Positions 28,932-38,925 of a DNA stretch of 64,000 nucleotides are shown in pieces. Below the pieces are notes generated by a model. That model made no database searches. It was given only the letters and a program-made list of their open reading frames with translations, and was not told where the DNA came from. Each line of letters opens with the position of its first letter. The stretch's first letter is position 1. The stretch is from Candidatus Carbonibacillus altaicus. Lineage in GTDB: Bacteria > Bacillota > Bacilli > Thermicanales > DSM-22653. The DNA is taken from NCBI GenBank assembly GCA_003050645.1, contig PEBX01000003.1, positions 21,803 to 85,802 on the forward strand, in the 5' to 3' direction. The translations under genes were made by a program, and so were the position numbers.

Positions 28932-29744
28932 TTAACGCTTTAAATTCACAAGTTCTTGTAGCACTTCATCTGAAGTCGTAATGATGCGCGCGTTGGACTG
29001 AAAGCCACGCTGGGCGACGATCATCTCCGTAAATTCGGTGGTGAGATCGACGTTGGACATTTCCAGAAAACTGGAGATAATCTCGCCCCGTCCTTCCTCG
29101 CCGGCCGGACCGATGAGCGCTAAAGGATCGGTTTCCTGATCGGCATTGGGTGTGAGACGATAACGCGTATTACCGACTTTTTCCAAGCCGCCCGGGTTGG
29201 CGACATGAACCAAACCAATCCGTATATCGGTGTTGATCTCCCCGTCATTTAACACCTGGATGATCGTGCCATCTTTGGCAACGGAAAAACTTTTCACACC
29301 TTCATCGAGTTGAATCGGTGCTCCACCTTCATCGAGCACAAGCAGTCCATCGGCCGTGACCAACTGACGGGTGGCATCCAGGTAAAAATTACCGGCTCGC
29401 GTTAAATAGACGTTTTCTGCTGCATCTTGTACAGCGAAAAAGCCGTTGCCATCGATGGCCAGATCACTCTCGACACCGGTCATCATCGGGCTTCCCTGGG
29501 TAAAGAGCGTATCGATCGACTGGATCTTGCTCCCGAGCCCGACTTGCCTGGGGTTGACGCCGCCGCGCACGCCTTCCTCAGGCATAGTCACACCAGATAA
29601 GGTCTGACTTAAAACATCGGCGAACATCGCTCGCCCTGCTTTAAAGCCGACGGTGTTCACGTTGGCGATGTTGTTGGAGACGACGTCGAGTTTGGTTTGA
29701 AAACCACGCATACCGGAAATTCCTGTGTAAAGTGAACGTAACAT
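28932..29744 (-). CDS. flgE: Flagellar hook protein FlgE (annotated flgG in older Bacillus maps)
   Basis: Hook subunit exported through the flagellar type III system. 270 residues, close to B. subtilis FlgE (264). The N-terminal rod signature MLRSLYTGISGMRGFQTKL followed by NNIANVNTVGFKAGR, and the C-terminal FLEMSNVDLTTEFTEMIVAQ with RGFQSNARIITTSDE, are those of the short Bacillus hook protein. It follows flgD by a 93-bp gap that holds a small GGCCT/AGGCC hairpin. Confidence 0.94.
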   Translation of the reverse strand: MLRSLYTGISGMRGFQTKLDVVSNNIANVNTVGFKAGRAMFADVLSQTLSGVTMPEEGVRGGVNPRQVGLGSKIQSIDTLFTQGSPMMTGVESDLAIDGNGFFAVQDAAENVYLTRAGNFYLDATRQLVTADGLLVLDEGGAPIQLDEGVKSFSVAKDGTIIQVLNDGEINTDIRIGLVHVANPGGLEKVGNTRYRLTPNADQETDPLALIGPAGEEGRGEIISSFLEMSNVDLTTEFTEMIVAQRGFQSNARIITTSDEVLQELVNLKR

Positions 29745-29837
29745 AGATCCATCCTCCTTAATTTGGCCTATAAATGAGGCCTGATTTTATATGGGTTAAC
29801 TGGGGGTGGTAAGATGAGCCAGATCAGCAGGAACGTT

Positions 29838-30176
29838 TTAATCAGTAAGATTGGTTGAATCGGTAGCATCCGAAGCTCCGGATGCGCTCTCCGCACCGGA
29901 TGCGTTCGCTAAAAGGTCGTGAATTTCTTTTAAGGTCGCCGCCATCTCACTCATTTGTGCGTTCAATCGCATCAGCTGCTCCATCTGCGTAAACATAGCT
30001 AGCTGGGTGAGAAACTCCCGATCTTCCATCGGCTGCAGCGGATCCTGGTATTTGAGCTCGGCGAGAAACAGTTTTAAAAAATCATCCTGTCCGAGTATCG
30101 AACCTGTCGTACGGCTATAAGCATCGTCTTGCGTTATGGGGACAGCACTGGCTGTCGTCGCGTTAAAAATCTCCAA
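29838..30176 (-). CDS. flgD: Hook assembly scaffold FlgD (short form)
   Basis: Cap protein needed for hook polymerisation. Only the conserved N-terminal part is present: [20 protein letters not shown] followed by [18 protein letters not shown], then a Ser/Ala/Asp-rich tail. 112 residues is shorter even than B. subtilis FlgD/YlxG (about 140). TTG start with AAAGGAGGG 6 bases upstream. It stands between fliK and flgE. Confidence 0.93.
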   Translation of the reverse strand: MEIFNATTASAVPITQDDAYSRTTGSILGQDDFLKLFLAELKYQDPLQPMEDREFLTQLAMFTQMEQLMRLNAQMSEMAATLKEIHDLLANASGAESASGASDATDSTNLTD

Positions 30177-30315
30177 CGGTTACCCTCCTTTGAAGAACAA
30201 TATGTCATTTAGAGTTGTAAAAATCGCTTTCATTCTACCTCTTGCATGACAGTCGGCATGAACAACATGATCGCTTACGTTACTACGGCCCAAGTCTTAG
30301 GGTCGGCCTATCGCG

Positions 30316-31839
30316 TTACGTCATCAACGTCGCCAGGGCATCTCTAAAATCTTCTTCCGATGATATCGCTTCGGTAGAGGGACTGCGTCGTTCCTCCTCT
30401 CTTTGTTCATCGCGCCTGTCGCTATCTCTATCAAAAGCATCGCGCATGAGGCCCTCTTCGGAGCGAAGCGTCGCAATGTCGAGGCGCTCCAGCTGAAGTC
30501 CCTGTCCTTCCAGGCCTGCTTTCAGTTCGCGACCGTGTGTCTCAAGCCATGTTCTGGCGCTCTCTTTTGTCGCCATGACCGTGAGATACACGGTATTGTG
30601 TTCGACATGGATGCGAATGAAAAGCTCGCCCAGCGCTTCTGGTTCCAGACGCAAATGGACGATCCCGGCCGAACCCCCCTGTTGAACGATTTGGATGTGC
30701 ATAAGTAGCGCCTTAAGCGGTGCAGGTAAGGAAGAAGCGGTAGAAGTGCTGGCTTGGGCGTGCCAGAGATCCGCACTGTGTAAAAGCTGTCTCGCCTGTA
30801 AAAACGTAAGCGTGAGCGCACTGTCCGGGCTATCAGACGTCTCGATGAGACTTTTTCCACCCTCCCCCGGCTGAGCCTGAACCGCTTCGGCGATCCGCAA
30901 GACCTGCTCTTTACTCAGGCTCACCCCGCGCATGAAAAGAAGCGCGCCATCGCCAGAGCCTTCACCCTGGATACCCTGACGGCCGAGGACCGATAAGGAC
31001 AAGTCGTTGCTCCGCTTACTGAGCGATCGAAAAACATCTTCTGCCGTCCCGGTTGTTTCTTCTTTCACGCCTGCCGCTTTTAAAAGCGCAGGTAGATGTG
31101 ATAGAAGTTCGTCCCGGTCAAGCGATAAAAGAGAGCCATTGGACGATTGCTGGTTTTCCATAAGCGAGCGCAAAAGCTCGAAAATCGGCGTGAAACTTTC
31201 TAGATCGTTCCATGCATTCAACGCCGCATTCAAAGCCTGTACACTCATGATGTGAGGTGGGTACGTTGGATCCTCCGTCTGCATGTTTTTTAACGCCTGC
31301 AAGATCGTATCAGCGGTCGGTGAAACATCGAAGCGTGTATGGAAGGCAGAATCCATTAAGGAAGGGGGCAAGCGCCACTCCTCGGCGACCGGCACATGAT
31401 GAAGGTCATGCGTTTTTTGACCGATCGTCAGAGTGTCCGTTGAGAGAACCTGCTCTTTCGTCGCTCCGGACTGCCCGTCTCCTCCAGTTAACTGTATATT
31501 TCCCAAAAGGTCATCCTGTAGGTTGTCTGTTCCCTGTAGGCCCACCTGGTCGTTTTGACCCGTGAAGTATAGAAGAAGTGCCATCCACACACTTGCGATC
31601 TGATCTTGATCCCATAGGTCGAAAGTCGCTCCGTCAGCCTCTCGCGGGCTTTCCTGAGAGGTCGTTAAAACCGGTGAAGTCTCCGCCAACATCCGCCTTA
31701 AAGCCTGTGGAAACGGAGTGTTCCCGCCTGCCTCACTTCCATTACTCTCCGCAGGATTAAGACGCGCTTTATTCAAAGCCTTAGACGACATATCGGTCAC
31801 ACGCATCATCTCGTTAGTAAATGACGGTACGGACTGCAA
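30316..31839 (-). CDS. fliK: Flagellar hook-length control protein FliK
   Basis: Secreted ruler that measures the hook and triggers the FlhB substrate switch. The 507-residue protein is mostly variable and low in conservation. The C-terminal Flg_hook domain is recognisable (VHLRLEPEALGELFIRIHVE, then TWLETHGRELKAGLEGQGLQ). The start is probably the TTG after GGGGGGAGATC, though an ATG at residue 11 is possible. It lies between a MotE-like gene and flgD, the Bacillus order. Confidence 0.9.
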   Translation of the reverse strand: MQSVPSFTNEMMRVTDMSSKALNKARLNPAESNGSEAGGNTPFPQALRRMLAETSPVLTTSQESPREADGATFDLWDQDQIASVWMALLLYFTGQNDQVGLQGTDNLQDDLLGNIQLTGGDGQSGATKEQVLSTDTLTIGQKTHDLHHVPVAEEWRLPPSLMDSAFHTRFDVSPTADTILQALKNMQTEDPTYPPHIMSVQALNAALNAWNDLESFTPIFELLRSLMENQQSSNGSLLSLDRDELLSHLPALLKAAGVKEETTGTAEDVFRSLSKRSNDLSLSVLGRQGIQGEGSGDGALLFMRGVSLSKEQVLRIAEAVQAQPGEGGKSLIETSDSPDSALTLTFLQARQLLHSADLWHAQASTSTASSLPAPLKALLMHIQIVQQGGSAGIVHLRLEPEALGELFIRIHVEHNTVYLTVMATKESARTWLETHGRELKAGLEGQGLQLERLDIATLRSEEGLMRDAFDRDSDRRDEQREEERRSPSTEAISSEEDFRDALATLMT

Positions 31840-31867
31840 GATCTCCCCCCTTTCTGAATCACACGAC

Positions 31868-32947
31868 TCAAGGAGATGTTACCCAGCGGCTGATGAGCGC
31901 AGCCGATAGTTTGGGATCAAGAGCTTCTAAGATTTGACCGCGTGTAGCTACATCCAGTGCGCTTAATAGGCGTAGCGCATCATTTTGTTTTCCCCTTTCC
32001 ATAAGTTGTTGAATGACTTGCGCTGCTTTAGGCGGCTGCATCGTAGCGAGCGTGGACGCAGTGAACTCAATCTGAGTAAGTGCTGGATCAGAAAGAGCGG
32101 CATGATTACCGGATGTAGCCATAATGTCTTTTAAGGCAGGCTGTACCGGTGTCCCGCCACTTTGTTTAATCTGCGCATACAGTGCATCGTACGATTGGGT
32201 AAGGCGTTTCAACACATCTTGCTGGGCCCCTTCAGCCAGTTGTTCATCCGTCAAACCTTCACGCAAAACGGCCATCACACCGGCCGCCTTTTCCGGCGCA
32301 AGTTTGGCTAAAATCTGAGCTTTGCTCTCGGTATTGAGCGCTCCAACGAGTTCTGCCGCCTCATACCAGCCCATCTGTTCCACAATGGCGGCCGCTTTGC
32401 TTGGGCTCATCGCCTGCAACAGGCGTGCTTCAGTTTTAAGCGCCTCTTGTCGTTTCTTGAGCATGTCATCGCGTTGTTGTAAATCGTTCTCTAAGGCTTG
32501 TATTTGTTCTTTAAGCACGACCAGTTCGTCTTCCAGATGTTTGAGACGAGCAGCATCCGCTGTCATCTGTTCCGCATCACTCGCCGCCTGTGTCCCCTGG
32601 GATCCTTCAGGCGGAGGTGCTTGAGGTGACATCTGGACTTCGTTTATAAGACGGTCCGAAGCGGTATCGGCTGGTTTCGAAGGAGGGAGGTGAAAGAGCG
32701 AAAGCAGTGTATCATAGCCTTTTTTTCCATAAGCTAAGACGTCGATGTTATAAAAAGACAGGACGACCGCTATGAGCACGGCGGCAAAAGCACCCGGGAT
32801 GAGTCCCAGATAGACAAATCGATCGACACGCGAGACGCGTTCGGATACTTTACCTTTTTCCAATGCTTCCGTCTGATCGATGGTGCCCTCTGATCGCACA
32901 GTTCCTCGGCGGGATTGTGTTATATTTTGCGCCACTCCTTCCGCCAC
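31868..32947 (-). CDS. ylxF: YlxF/MotE-like membrane protein
   Basis: One membrane helix (about 48-68) is followed by a Pro/Ala-rich stretch, a coiled coil (LKHLEDELVVLKEQIQALEN) and two MgtE-N-like helical repeats (MSPSKAAAIVEQMGWYEAAE; MQPPKAAQVIQQLMERGKQN). This is the YlxF/MotE family, whose members act in stator assembly in other bacteria; in B. subtilis ylxF lies at this place. The frame is open to 32956, but that GTG is part of the AAAGGAGGTGA ribosome binding site, so the GTG at 32947 is preferred (359 residues). Confidence 0.8.
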   Translation of the reverse strand: MAEGVAQNITQSRRGTVRSEGTIDQTEALEKGKVSERVSRVDRFVYLGLIPGAFAAVLIAVVLSFYNIDVLAYGKKGYDTLLSLFHLPPSKPADTASDRLINEVQMSPQAPPPEGSQGTQAASDAEQMTADAARLKHLEDELVVLKEQIQALENDLQQRDDMLKKRQEALKTEARLLQAMSPSKAAAIVEQMGWYEAAELVGALNTESKAQILAKLAPEKAAGVMAVLREGLTDEQLAEGAQQDVLKRLTQSYDALYAQIKQSGGTPVQPALKDIMATSGNHAALSDPALTQIEFTASTLATMQPPKAAQVIQQLMERGKQNDALRLLSALDVATRGQILEALDPKLSAALISRWVTSP

Positions 32948-32985
32948 GCCTGTCACCTCCTTTCTGCCTTCCCATGTGATGTCAG

Positions 32986-33444
32986 TTATGTGTGTTGACG
33001 GTTATGTGTGTTGTGGTGACGCTGATGCTGCATAAGCGCCACTTCATCCAGCATGGTTTGCTCTTGCAGGCGGTATAACCGGTCTTCTTCCGTCTTCCAG
33101 CGGACTTTTAGCTGTTCATATTTTTGTTTTTCTGTCCGCTGTTCGAGGAGTGCTTTTTCTGATTGTTGCATTTTTAAGTGAGCAGATTCCGCTTCACGTT
33201 TGAGCTCGAGCAAGTGATCTTTAAGTTGCCAGGCATGGGCGGCATAGGCCTGATACAATGAAAGCGGCATACCTTCGGAGGCGTCTTCCTGTAAAGTGTT
33301 GAGCAGTGTATTGAGCGCTTCAGCTTTTTGTTCGTAACGCGCTTTTCTGATGCGCGCTTCATGGCGTGATTCCGCGTATACCTCTGCTCGCCTTTTTTGT
33401 TCATAATAAGCGAGATCAAGTAACCGTTCGAACCGGTATGACAT
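32986..33444 (-). CDS. fliJ: Flagellar export chaperone FliJ
   Basis: Coiled-coil stalk protein of the flagellar export ATPase. 152 residues, nearly all helical and highly charged (RFERLLDLAYYEQKRRAEVY at the start). The family is weakly conserved, so the call rests on the coiled coil and on position directly after fliI. The 3' end lies in a 16-bp repeat: 32985-32997 equals 33001-33013, so the final residues are repeat-derived. Confidence 0.9.
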   Translation of the reverse strand: MSYRFERLLDLAYYEQKRRAEVYAESRHEARIRKARYEQKAEALNTLLNTLQEDASEGMPLSLYQAYAAHAWQLKDHLLELKREAESAHLKMQQSEKALLEQRTEKQKYEQLKVRWKTEEDRLYRLQEQTMLDEVALMQHQRHHNTHNRQHT

Positions 33445-33465
33445 CGCCTTATACCCTCCCTCATA

Positions 33466-34890
33466 TCACGCTGAAGGACCGACAGCACGTTCAAGGGCGA
33501 TCCAGGTGTTTTCCATGGTCTCGGACTCATCCATCCGCTGTTTTAAAAAAGCTTCCATCGCTTCCCGGTGAGATAAAGCTTCGTCTAGACGGAGGTTATG
33601 CCCACGACGGTAAGCCCCGATCGACAAAAGATCTTCTGCTTCGCGAATGAGCGCCGTCCAGCTCCGGAATGTTTCGACCAACTGCCGCTGTCTTTCATCG
33701 ACGAGTCTGGGCATGAGCCGGCTCACACTGGATAATATATCAACAGCTGGAAACATCCCTTGATGGGCGAGCTTACGACTTAAAACGATATGGCCATCGA
33801 GAATGCCCCGTACGGCATCGGCGATCGGTTCATTCATATCATCCCCATCGACGAGGACGGTGTAGATCGCCGTAATCGTACCTTGTTCGCTCGTCCCCGT
33901 TCGTTCCAACACTTTCGGCAAAAGTGCAAAAACGGATGGCGGATACCCGCGCGTCGTCGGCGGTTCGCCGATCGCCAGCCCGATTTCCCGCTGGGCCATG
34001 GCCAACCGTGTAACGGAATCCATCATAAAAAGAACATCCTGCCCCTGATCGCGAAAAAATTCAGCGATCGCCGTGGCGACCAGGGCACCCTTGATGCGCA
34101 AAAGCGCGGGCTGATCGGAAGGCACGGCGACGACGACCGATCGCCGGAGTCCCTCTTCACCCAAATCTCGCTCGATAAACTCTCTGACTTCTCGTCCGCG
34201 TTCACCGATGAGCGCGATGACATTGACATCGGCCTGCGTACCGCGCGCCATCATCCCTAAAAGCGTACTTTTGCCGACTCCGCTTCCGGCAAAAATACCG
34301 ATACGTTGCCCTTTACCGAGGGTGATCAGCCCGTCAATGGCCCGTACCCCAACCGAGAGCTTTTCCTGAATGGGCGGACGGCTCAAAGGTGAAGGAGACG
34401 GCCGCACGATCGGGGAAGCAACACCTACCAACGGACCTTTACCGTCCATCGGGCGGCCGAGCCCGTCCAGAATACGTCCGATGAGCTCCGGTCCTACCGT
34501 CACGGAAAGCGGCGCACCCAGTGCCCTCACCCGCGCGCCCACACCGATTGAGCCGAGTTCCCCCAAAGGCATCAAGAGCACATCCTTTTCGCGAAAACCG
34601 ACCGCTTCACAGAGCACCGCCTCTCTTCCGTCGCGCGGTTCGATCACGAGGATATCCCCGATTTTAACCATCGGTCCGCGCGCCGCCACAGTCAGTCCGA
34701 TGACTTCTTTCACCTCACCGATGAGCTCGTATGCTTGGATCGTCTGAAGATGCTCCCTCAGGTGGTAAAAGCGACGGGTGAGGATGCCGTGTGTATCCGG
34801 TTGTCTCGTTCTATGTTGCTGGTTATGTTGCTTAACCGCGTTTTGTTCAACCGGTTCCGACGTGAGATTCGGTATGGCGCTCACCTGCAT
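33466..34890 (-). CDS. fliI: Flagellum-specific ATPase FliI
   Basis: Hexameric ATPase that powers or primes flagellar protein export. Related to the F1-ATPase beta subunit. Walker A is IFAGSGVGKSTLLGMMARGT; Walker B region is DVLFMMDSVTRLAMAQREIG. The family hallmark GEPPTTRGYPPSVFALLPKV is also present. The start is the ATG of QVSAIPN; the frame opens six codons earlier, but those codons contain the ribosome binding site. About 474 residues, slightly longer than usual because of a polar N-terminal extension. Confidence 0.97.
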   Translation of the reverse strand: MQVSAIPNLTSEPVEQNAVKQHNQQHRTRQPDTHGILTRRFYHLREHLQTIQAYELIGEVKEVIGLTVAARGPMVKIGDILVIEPRDGREAVLCEAVGFREKDVLLMPLGELGSIGVGARVRALGAPLSVTVGPELIGRILDGLGRPMDGKGPLVGVASPIVRPSPSPLSRPPIQEKLSVGVRAIDGLITLGKGQRIGIFAGSGVGKSTLLGMMARGTQADVNVIALIGERGREVREFIERDLGEEGLRRSVVVAVPSDQPALLRIKGALVATAIAEFFRDQGQDVLFMMDSVTRLAMAQREIGLAIGEPPTTRGYPPSVFALLPKVLERTGTSEQGTITAIYTVLVDGDDMNEPIADAVRGILDGHIVLSRKLAHQGMFPAVDILSSVSRLMPRLVDERQRQLVETFRSWTALIREAEDLLSIGAYRRGHNLRLDEALSHREAMEAFLKQRMDESETMENTWIALERAVGPSA

Positions 34891-34903
34891 TCCTCCCTTC
34901 CTT

Positions 34904-34930
34904 ATCATGAAGTGGGCTTGATCATGAAGT
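34904..34930. repeat. 10-bp direct repeat in the fliI-fliH gap
   Basis: ATCATGAAGT occurs at 34904-34913 and 34921-34930 (17-bp period), just upstream of the fliI ribosome binding site. Confidence 0.5.
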
Positions 34931-34963
34931 AAGCTGCGACGAGAAGGGGTAAGGTCTTTTCAT

Positions 34964-35806
34964 CTATGCTCGCGTCGCTTCTTTTAAATCCCGTACATAT
35001 CGTTTTAATTGCTGTGCGAAATCTAGATCGACGATGCCCGACTCGCTTTCGATGAAAAGACCGTCGGTAAGCTCTATATTCGGATACATGATGAGCCGGG
35101 TATGTTCGGGGAGGAGCTTTTTGAGCTCGTTACGGTACGGTATAAGACGTGAATAATCTTGCGGCGAGAGGGCGATTTTCAATGTCTCACTATAAGGCGC
35201 CTTGGTCAGGGCTTCTTTGGCAAACGCAACTAATCGTTCATCATCTTTTAACGCCTGAAATGTTAGTTTTTCGGCGATCTCAAAAGCAAGCGTAAACAAC
35301 TGCTCATACGCGTCGTTCACATCTTGCTGAAACGCGTGATCCAACTGTTCATACCGCTCGAGAAATGCTTGCCATAATGTTTCCGAACGTTCTTGAAGCT
35401 CTTTTTCGGCACGCTCTTTCCCTTCTTGGTAACCGGCAGCAAAACCCTCCTTCCGCGCCTCTTCGTAAAGCCGCTTGCTTACTTCTTCCAGCGCTCGTTC
35501 TTTGTCTTGTTTTTCCTTTTCCCATTGCTCGCGCGCTTCCTTGAGATATTGCTCGGCTTCCTCACGCGCCTTATCCAAAATAGCCTGAGCCTCGTCCTCT
35601 GCTTCTTTAACCCGCGTGATCCAAGCCCGTCCCTCGGGCCCGGTCAAATGTGCGTTACGTTCTCCTGCGAATGTTTCCTCTGCCGCATCATCAGGATCGA
35701 TCGAAGGGGCGGGTTGATGCTCGAGTAAAGTCAGTTCGACCGTGAGCAGCTCAGGTGAAGACCAGGCGATGGCCGGACCTTTGATCACACTAGACAATGA
35801 ACTCAT
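34964..35806 (-). CDS. fliH: Flagellar export regulator FliH
   Basis: Dimeric partner and inhibitor of FliI. The central part (about 70-160) is a long charged coiled coil, including the Glu/Lys/Ala-rich EAEDEAQAILDKAREEAEQY. The C-terminal half is the vacuolar-ATPase-subunit-E-like domain (LFTLAFEIAEKLTFQALKDD). The start is the ATG of SSLSSVIKG with AGGTGG 5 bases upstream, overlapping the fliG end by 17 bp (280 residues). The frame is open further inside fliG. Confidence 0.92.
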   Translation of the reverse strand: MSSLSSVIKGPAIAWSSPELLTVELTLLEHQPAPSIDPDDAAEETFAGERNAHLTGPEGRAWITRVKEAEDEAQAILDKAREEAEQYLKEAREQWEKEKQDKERALEEVSKRLYEEARKEGFAAGYQEGKERAEKELQERSETLWQAFLERYEQLDHAFQQDVNDAYEQLFTLAFEIAEKLTFQALKDDERLVAFAKEALTKAPYSETLKIALSPQDYSRLIPYRNELKKLLPEHTRLIMYPNIELTDGLFIESESGIVDLDFAQQLKRYVRDLKEATRA

Positions 35807-36803
35807 CTCCTCCACCTCGGCTGATGACGATTTCACCGGCTTCTTCCAGGCGGCGGATGGTGGCCACGATACGCGTCTGCGCTTCTTCCACATCCCTTAG
35901 CCGAACAGGACCCATGTACTCCATCTCTTCACGAAACGTCTCAGCCATGCGTGTGGACATGTTTTTAAAGATGAGTGCCTTGACATCCTCGCTGGCCGCT
36001 TTTAAAGCAAGCAGAAGATCTTCATTGGCCACCTCGCGAATAACGCGCTGCACGGAACGATCATCGAGTAGCACGATATCTTCAAATACGAACATACGTT
36101 TTTTAATCTCTTCTGCCAGTTCGGGTTCTCTTTCTTCTAAGGCTTCGAGAATGGTCCTTTCGGTAGAACGATCGACACCGTTTAAAATATCAACGACGGC
36201 CTCCACCCCCCCTGCCTGCCTGAGATCGGAATAGGCAGACGTAGCCAGCTTCTGTTCTAAAATGCGTTCGATCTCATCAATCACTTCTGGGGCGGCCCCG
36301 CTCATGGTGGCGATGCGCATCGCGACTTCTGCCTGCATTTCCGGAGAAAGGGCTGATAATATTTGCGATGATTGTTTCGGATCGAGATAGGATAAAACGA
36401 GAGCGATCGTTTGAGGATGTTCGTTTTGCAGAAAGTTTAATATTTGCAAGGCATCGGCCTTTTTCATAAAGTCAAAAGGACGTACCTGCAACGTCGCCGT
36501 GAGTCTTCCCAATACCTCATGTGCTTTATGCGTACCAAGTGCCTTTTCTAAGATTTCCCGCGCATACTGAATACCCCCCTGCGCCAGATACTGCTGCGCC
36601 AGAACAAGTTGTTGGAATTCCTTTAAAATATTTGTTTTTTCTTCCGGATCGACGTTCGTGACACTGGCAATCTCAAACGTCAGGCGCTCAATCTCATCTT
36701 CCCGCAAATGTTTAAAGATTTGCGCCGACGTCTCCGGACCCAGCGCAATGAGTAAGATCGCCGCCTTTTGTCTCCCGTTTAACTCTTTGGTCGCCCGTGC
36801 CAC
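35790..36803 (-). CDS. fliG: Flagellar motor switch protein FliG
   Basis: Rotor protein that contacts the stator and couples torque to the C-ring. It begins LNGRQKAAILLIALGPETSA. The middle has HPQTIALVLSYLDPKQSSQI, and the C-terminal torque helix carries the conserved charges (MFVFEDIVLLDDRSVQRVIR). Length 337 residues, typical. GTG start with AGGAGG upstream. It lies between fliF and fliH. Confidence 0.97.
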   Translation of the reverse strand: MARATKELNGRQKAAILLIALGPETSAQIFKHLREDEIERLTFEIASVTNVDPEEKTNILKEFQQLVLAQQYLAQGGIQYAREILEKALGTHKAHEVLGRLTATLQVRPFDFMKKADALQILNFLQNEHPQTIALVLSYLDPKQSSQILSALSPEMQAEVAMRIATMSGAAPEVIDEIERILEQKLATSAYSDLRQAGGVEAVVDILNGVDRSTERTILEALEEREPELAEEIKKRMFVFEDIVLLDDRSVQRVIREVANEDLLLALKAASEDVKALIFKNMSTRMAETFREEMEYMGPVRLRDVEEAQTRIVATIRRLEEAGEIVISRGGGDEFIV

Positions 36804-36851
36804 CGTTTTTCCTCCTTTCTACTGCACTTCATCCCGAAAGAGCTCTTCCGC

Positions 36852-38486
36852 TTAACTTTCTTCTTTCAACCAGGTACGCAAGATGGCCACAAAATCTTTC
36901 GGCTTTTCTCGAGCCAAACGTTCCAGCTGTTTTTGCATACGTGCCTCGTCCGTTTCTTCCAGTACAAGAGGTGGGGGTTCGGTCGCCTCCCCTACATAAG
37001 CACTGAACTCTGGTGCGATGCCAGGTGCAGTGTCTTCTTCTCTTCTGCGCCGACGCACAATAAAGATCACTCCGGTGATGAGCACGATCAGTGCGAATCC
37101 CGCCAGGGCTAAATAAAACCAGTTATCTTGAATCCAACGCAAGGCCTGCTCGGAAGGTGTTTTGGCAGGTGAGAGACTTCCTACATCTACGATGACTTTT
37201 ACCCGGTTGTTTGCATTTTTTTGACCTGCCGCATCATTGTTTTCGATGACCAAGTTGACAATATTCGCGACCGCATTTTGTATATTATCGGTTAGTTTTG
37301 TCGTATCCATGGCTTGATTGCCGGCAGCCTGAGCAGGTAAGGTGACAGCAACGTTTACGGCCAGATCCTGCAAGGCATAGGGTGCTTTGTCGACGGTTTT
37401 ATGAATTTTATCGAGCTCATAGTTAATCCGATCTTCGGTGCGTTCATAGCTCCCATTGTTTTGATTCCCGCCCTGATAGGTCGGGACATCGGTCGTTCCC
37501 GTACCAGCATTGCCGCCCGGGGGTGTACCTTGTCCCTGCCAGGACTCACTTAATTTTTCCATACTTAAGACAAGACCTTTAGGATCGTTAGGGTCTGAAC
37601 CTTCAGGTGCCCGCACGTTTTCTTCTACACGTGTTTCCTTTGTAAAGTCAATTTGCGCAAAAGCCTGCACGCTGACGCGCGGTGGTTCAGTCATATCCGC
37701 CGGAAGCGTAGTCAATATGAGGCGGGTGATACTCGCCTCGATATCCCGTTCAATGGCCCGCTTGATCTCCTGCATGCGCATATAGTCATCGGCAGTCGTC
37801 GAACCGCCAAAATTAGGGTCTAAAAGTTCGCCATACTGTGTGGTAATGACGATATTATCAGGGGACAAGCGGGGTACACTTTTACTAATCAATGTATAGA
37901 GCGCCTGTATGGCGCGTTGATCGAGTCGCACGCCGGGATCCAGATCGAGAATGACCGAGGCGCTGGAAGCATCACTTTCCTGGTGGGCCCAGATCGAAGG
38001 CTCCGGCATGGTGAGCATGACGTGTGCTTTGCGCACACCGCGTATACCATTTTGAATCATGCGCGCGAGTTCATTTTGCAAAGCCTCTCGTTCCAGTACG
38101 GAAAATTGCCGGTCGGTCATGCCCATATTGGCATTTTGCGCAAAAATATCATACGTTATCGATCCCGTCCGGGGAATGCCTTCGGCCGCCATTTGTACCT
38201 TGACATCAGCAGCTTGACGTTTGTCGACATAAAGCGTCCCGCCGCCAGCTGCAAGCTTATACGGAATGCCTTGTTCTTTGAGCCGGGCGGCGATCTCCCC
38301 CATTTCCCGCTCATCAAGACCGGAAAAAACAGGGACATATTCGGTTCGCGTAACATACATCATCGCCCCGATGATGAGGGCAAGGACGAGAGCGCCTCCC
38401 GCCATCATCAGTATCTTGTCCCTGGTCGAACGTGCAGCCAGCCACGTTTTTATGTTTTCTAAAATCAGAAGCAGCCTCTCCCGCAA
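36852..38486 (-). CDS. fliF: Flagellar MS-ring protein FliF
   Basis: Membrane ring that is the base of the flagellum. A first membrane helix (about 25-45) is followed by the ring-building motifs RLKEQGIPYKLAAGGGTLYV and the FliF/YscJ segment RMIQNGIRGVRKAHVMLTMP. A second membrane helix lies near 460-480 before a cytoplasmic FliG-binding tail. The chosen TTG start has GAGGTG 7 bases upstream and gives 544 residues. An ATG five codons earlier lacks a ribosome binding site. Confidence 0.95.
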   Translation of the reverse strand: MRERLLLILENIKTWLAARSTRDKILMMAGGALVLALIIGAMMYVTRTEYVPVFSGLDEREMGEIAARLKEQGIPYKLAAGGGTLYVDKRQAADVKVQMAAEGIPRTGSITYDIFAQNANMGMTDRQFSVLEREALQNELARMIQNGIRGVRKAHVMLTMPEPSIWAHQESDASSASVILDLDPGVRLDQRAIQALYTLISKSVPRLSPDNIVITTQYGELLDPNFGGSTTADDYMRMQEIKRAIERDIEASITRLILTTLPADMTEPPRVSVQAFAQIDFTKETRVEENVRAPEGSDPNDPKGLVLSMEKLSESWQGQGTPPGGNAGTGTTDVPTYQGGNQNNGSYERTEDRINYELDKIHKTVDKAPYALQDLAVNVAVTLPAQAAGNQAMDTTKLTDNIQNAVANIVNLVIENNDAAGQKNANNRVKVIVDVGSLSPAKTPSEQALRWIQDNWFYLALAGFALIVLITGVIFIVRRRRREEDTAPGIAPEFSAYVGEATEPPPLVLEETDEARMQKQLERLAREKPKDFVAILRTWLKEES

Positions 38487-38548
38487 CGGTTGACACCTCA
38501 TTTTGAAAAATAAGACGTAAATAAGACCCAGTTAAAACAATCTTGCTT

Positions 38549-38866
38549 TTAAACAGGCATGCGCATAATTTCTTGATAGGCCTCTACGGCCTTATTTCTT
38601 ACCTCAACAGCGAGGGCCAGATTGAGCTGAGCTTCTTCGGCCTGAATCAGAATCTCGTGCAGGGGAAGCGGCGCGCCGCCGGCAAAAGCAACGACTGCGT
38701 CGTTGGCACGCTTCTCTCCTTCTTCCAGTGTCCCTAGAGCAGATGCAAACGCTTCTCTAAAACTGATAGACGTACCTTCCGGATTTGCGTTCGGCATCGT
38801 ACGATGCTCGCCGGTGATCGTCCCAACCCCCGAGAGGAGATGTGCGACCGTGTTCAGACCAGCCAT
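38549..38866 (-). CDS. fliE: Flagellar hook-basal body protein FliE
   Basis: Adaptor between the MS ring and the rod. About 105 residues; the C-terminal helical part carries the family pattern LHEILIQAEEAQLNLALAVE followed by RNKAVEAYQEIMRMPV. The start is the second of two adjacent ATGs with AAGGGG 7 bases upstream. It lies between flgC and fliF. Confidence 0.94.
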   Translation of the reverse strand: MAGLNTVAHLLSGVGTITGEHRTMPNANPEGTSISFREAFASALGTLEEGEKRANDAVVAFAGGAPLPLHEILIQAEEAQLNLALAVEVRNKAVEAYQEIMRMPV

Positions 38867-38925
38867 CATCGTTCCCCTTTCTTTCACTGTTTTTAATCCG
38901 TTTTTTTACTGCATGAAACATATTT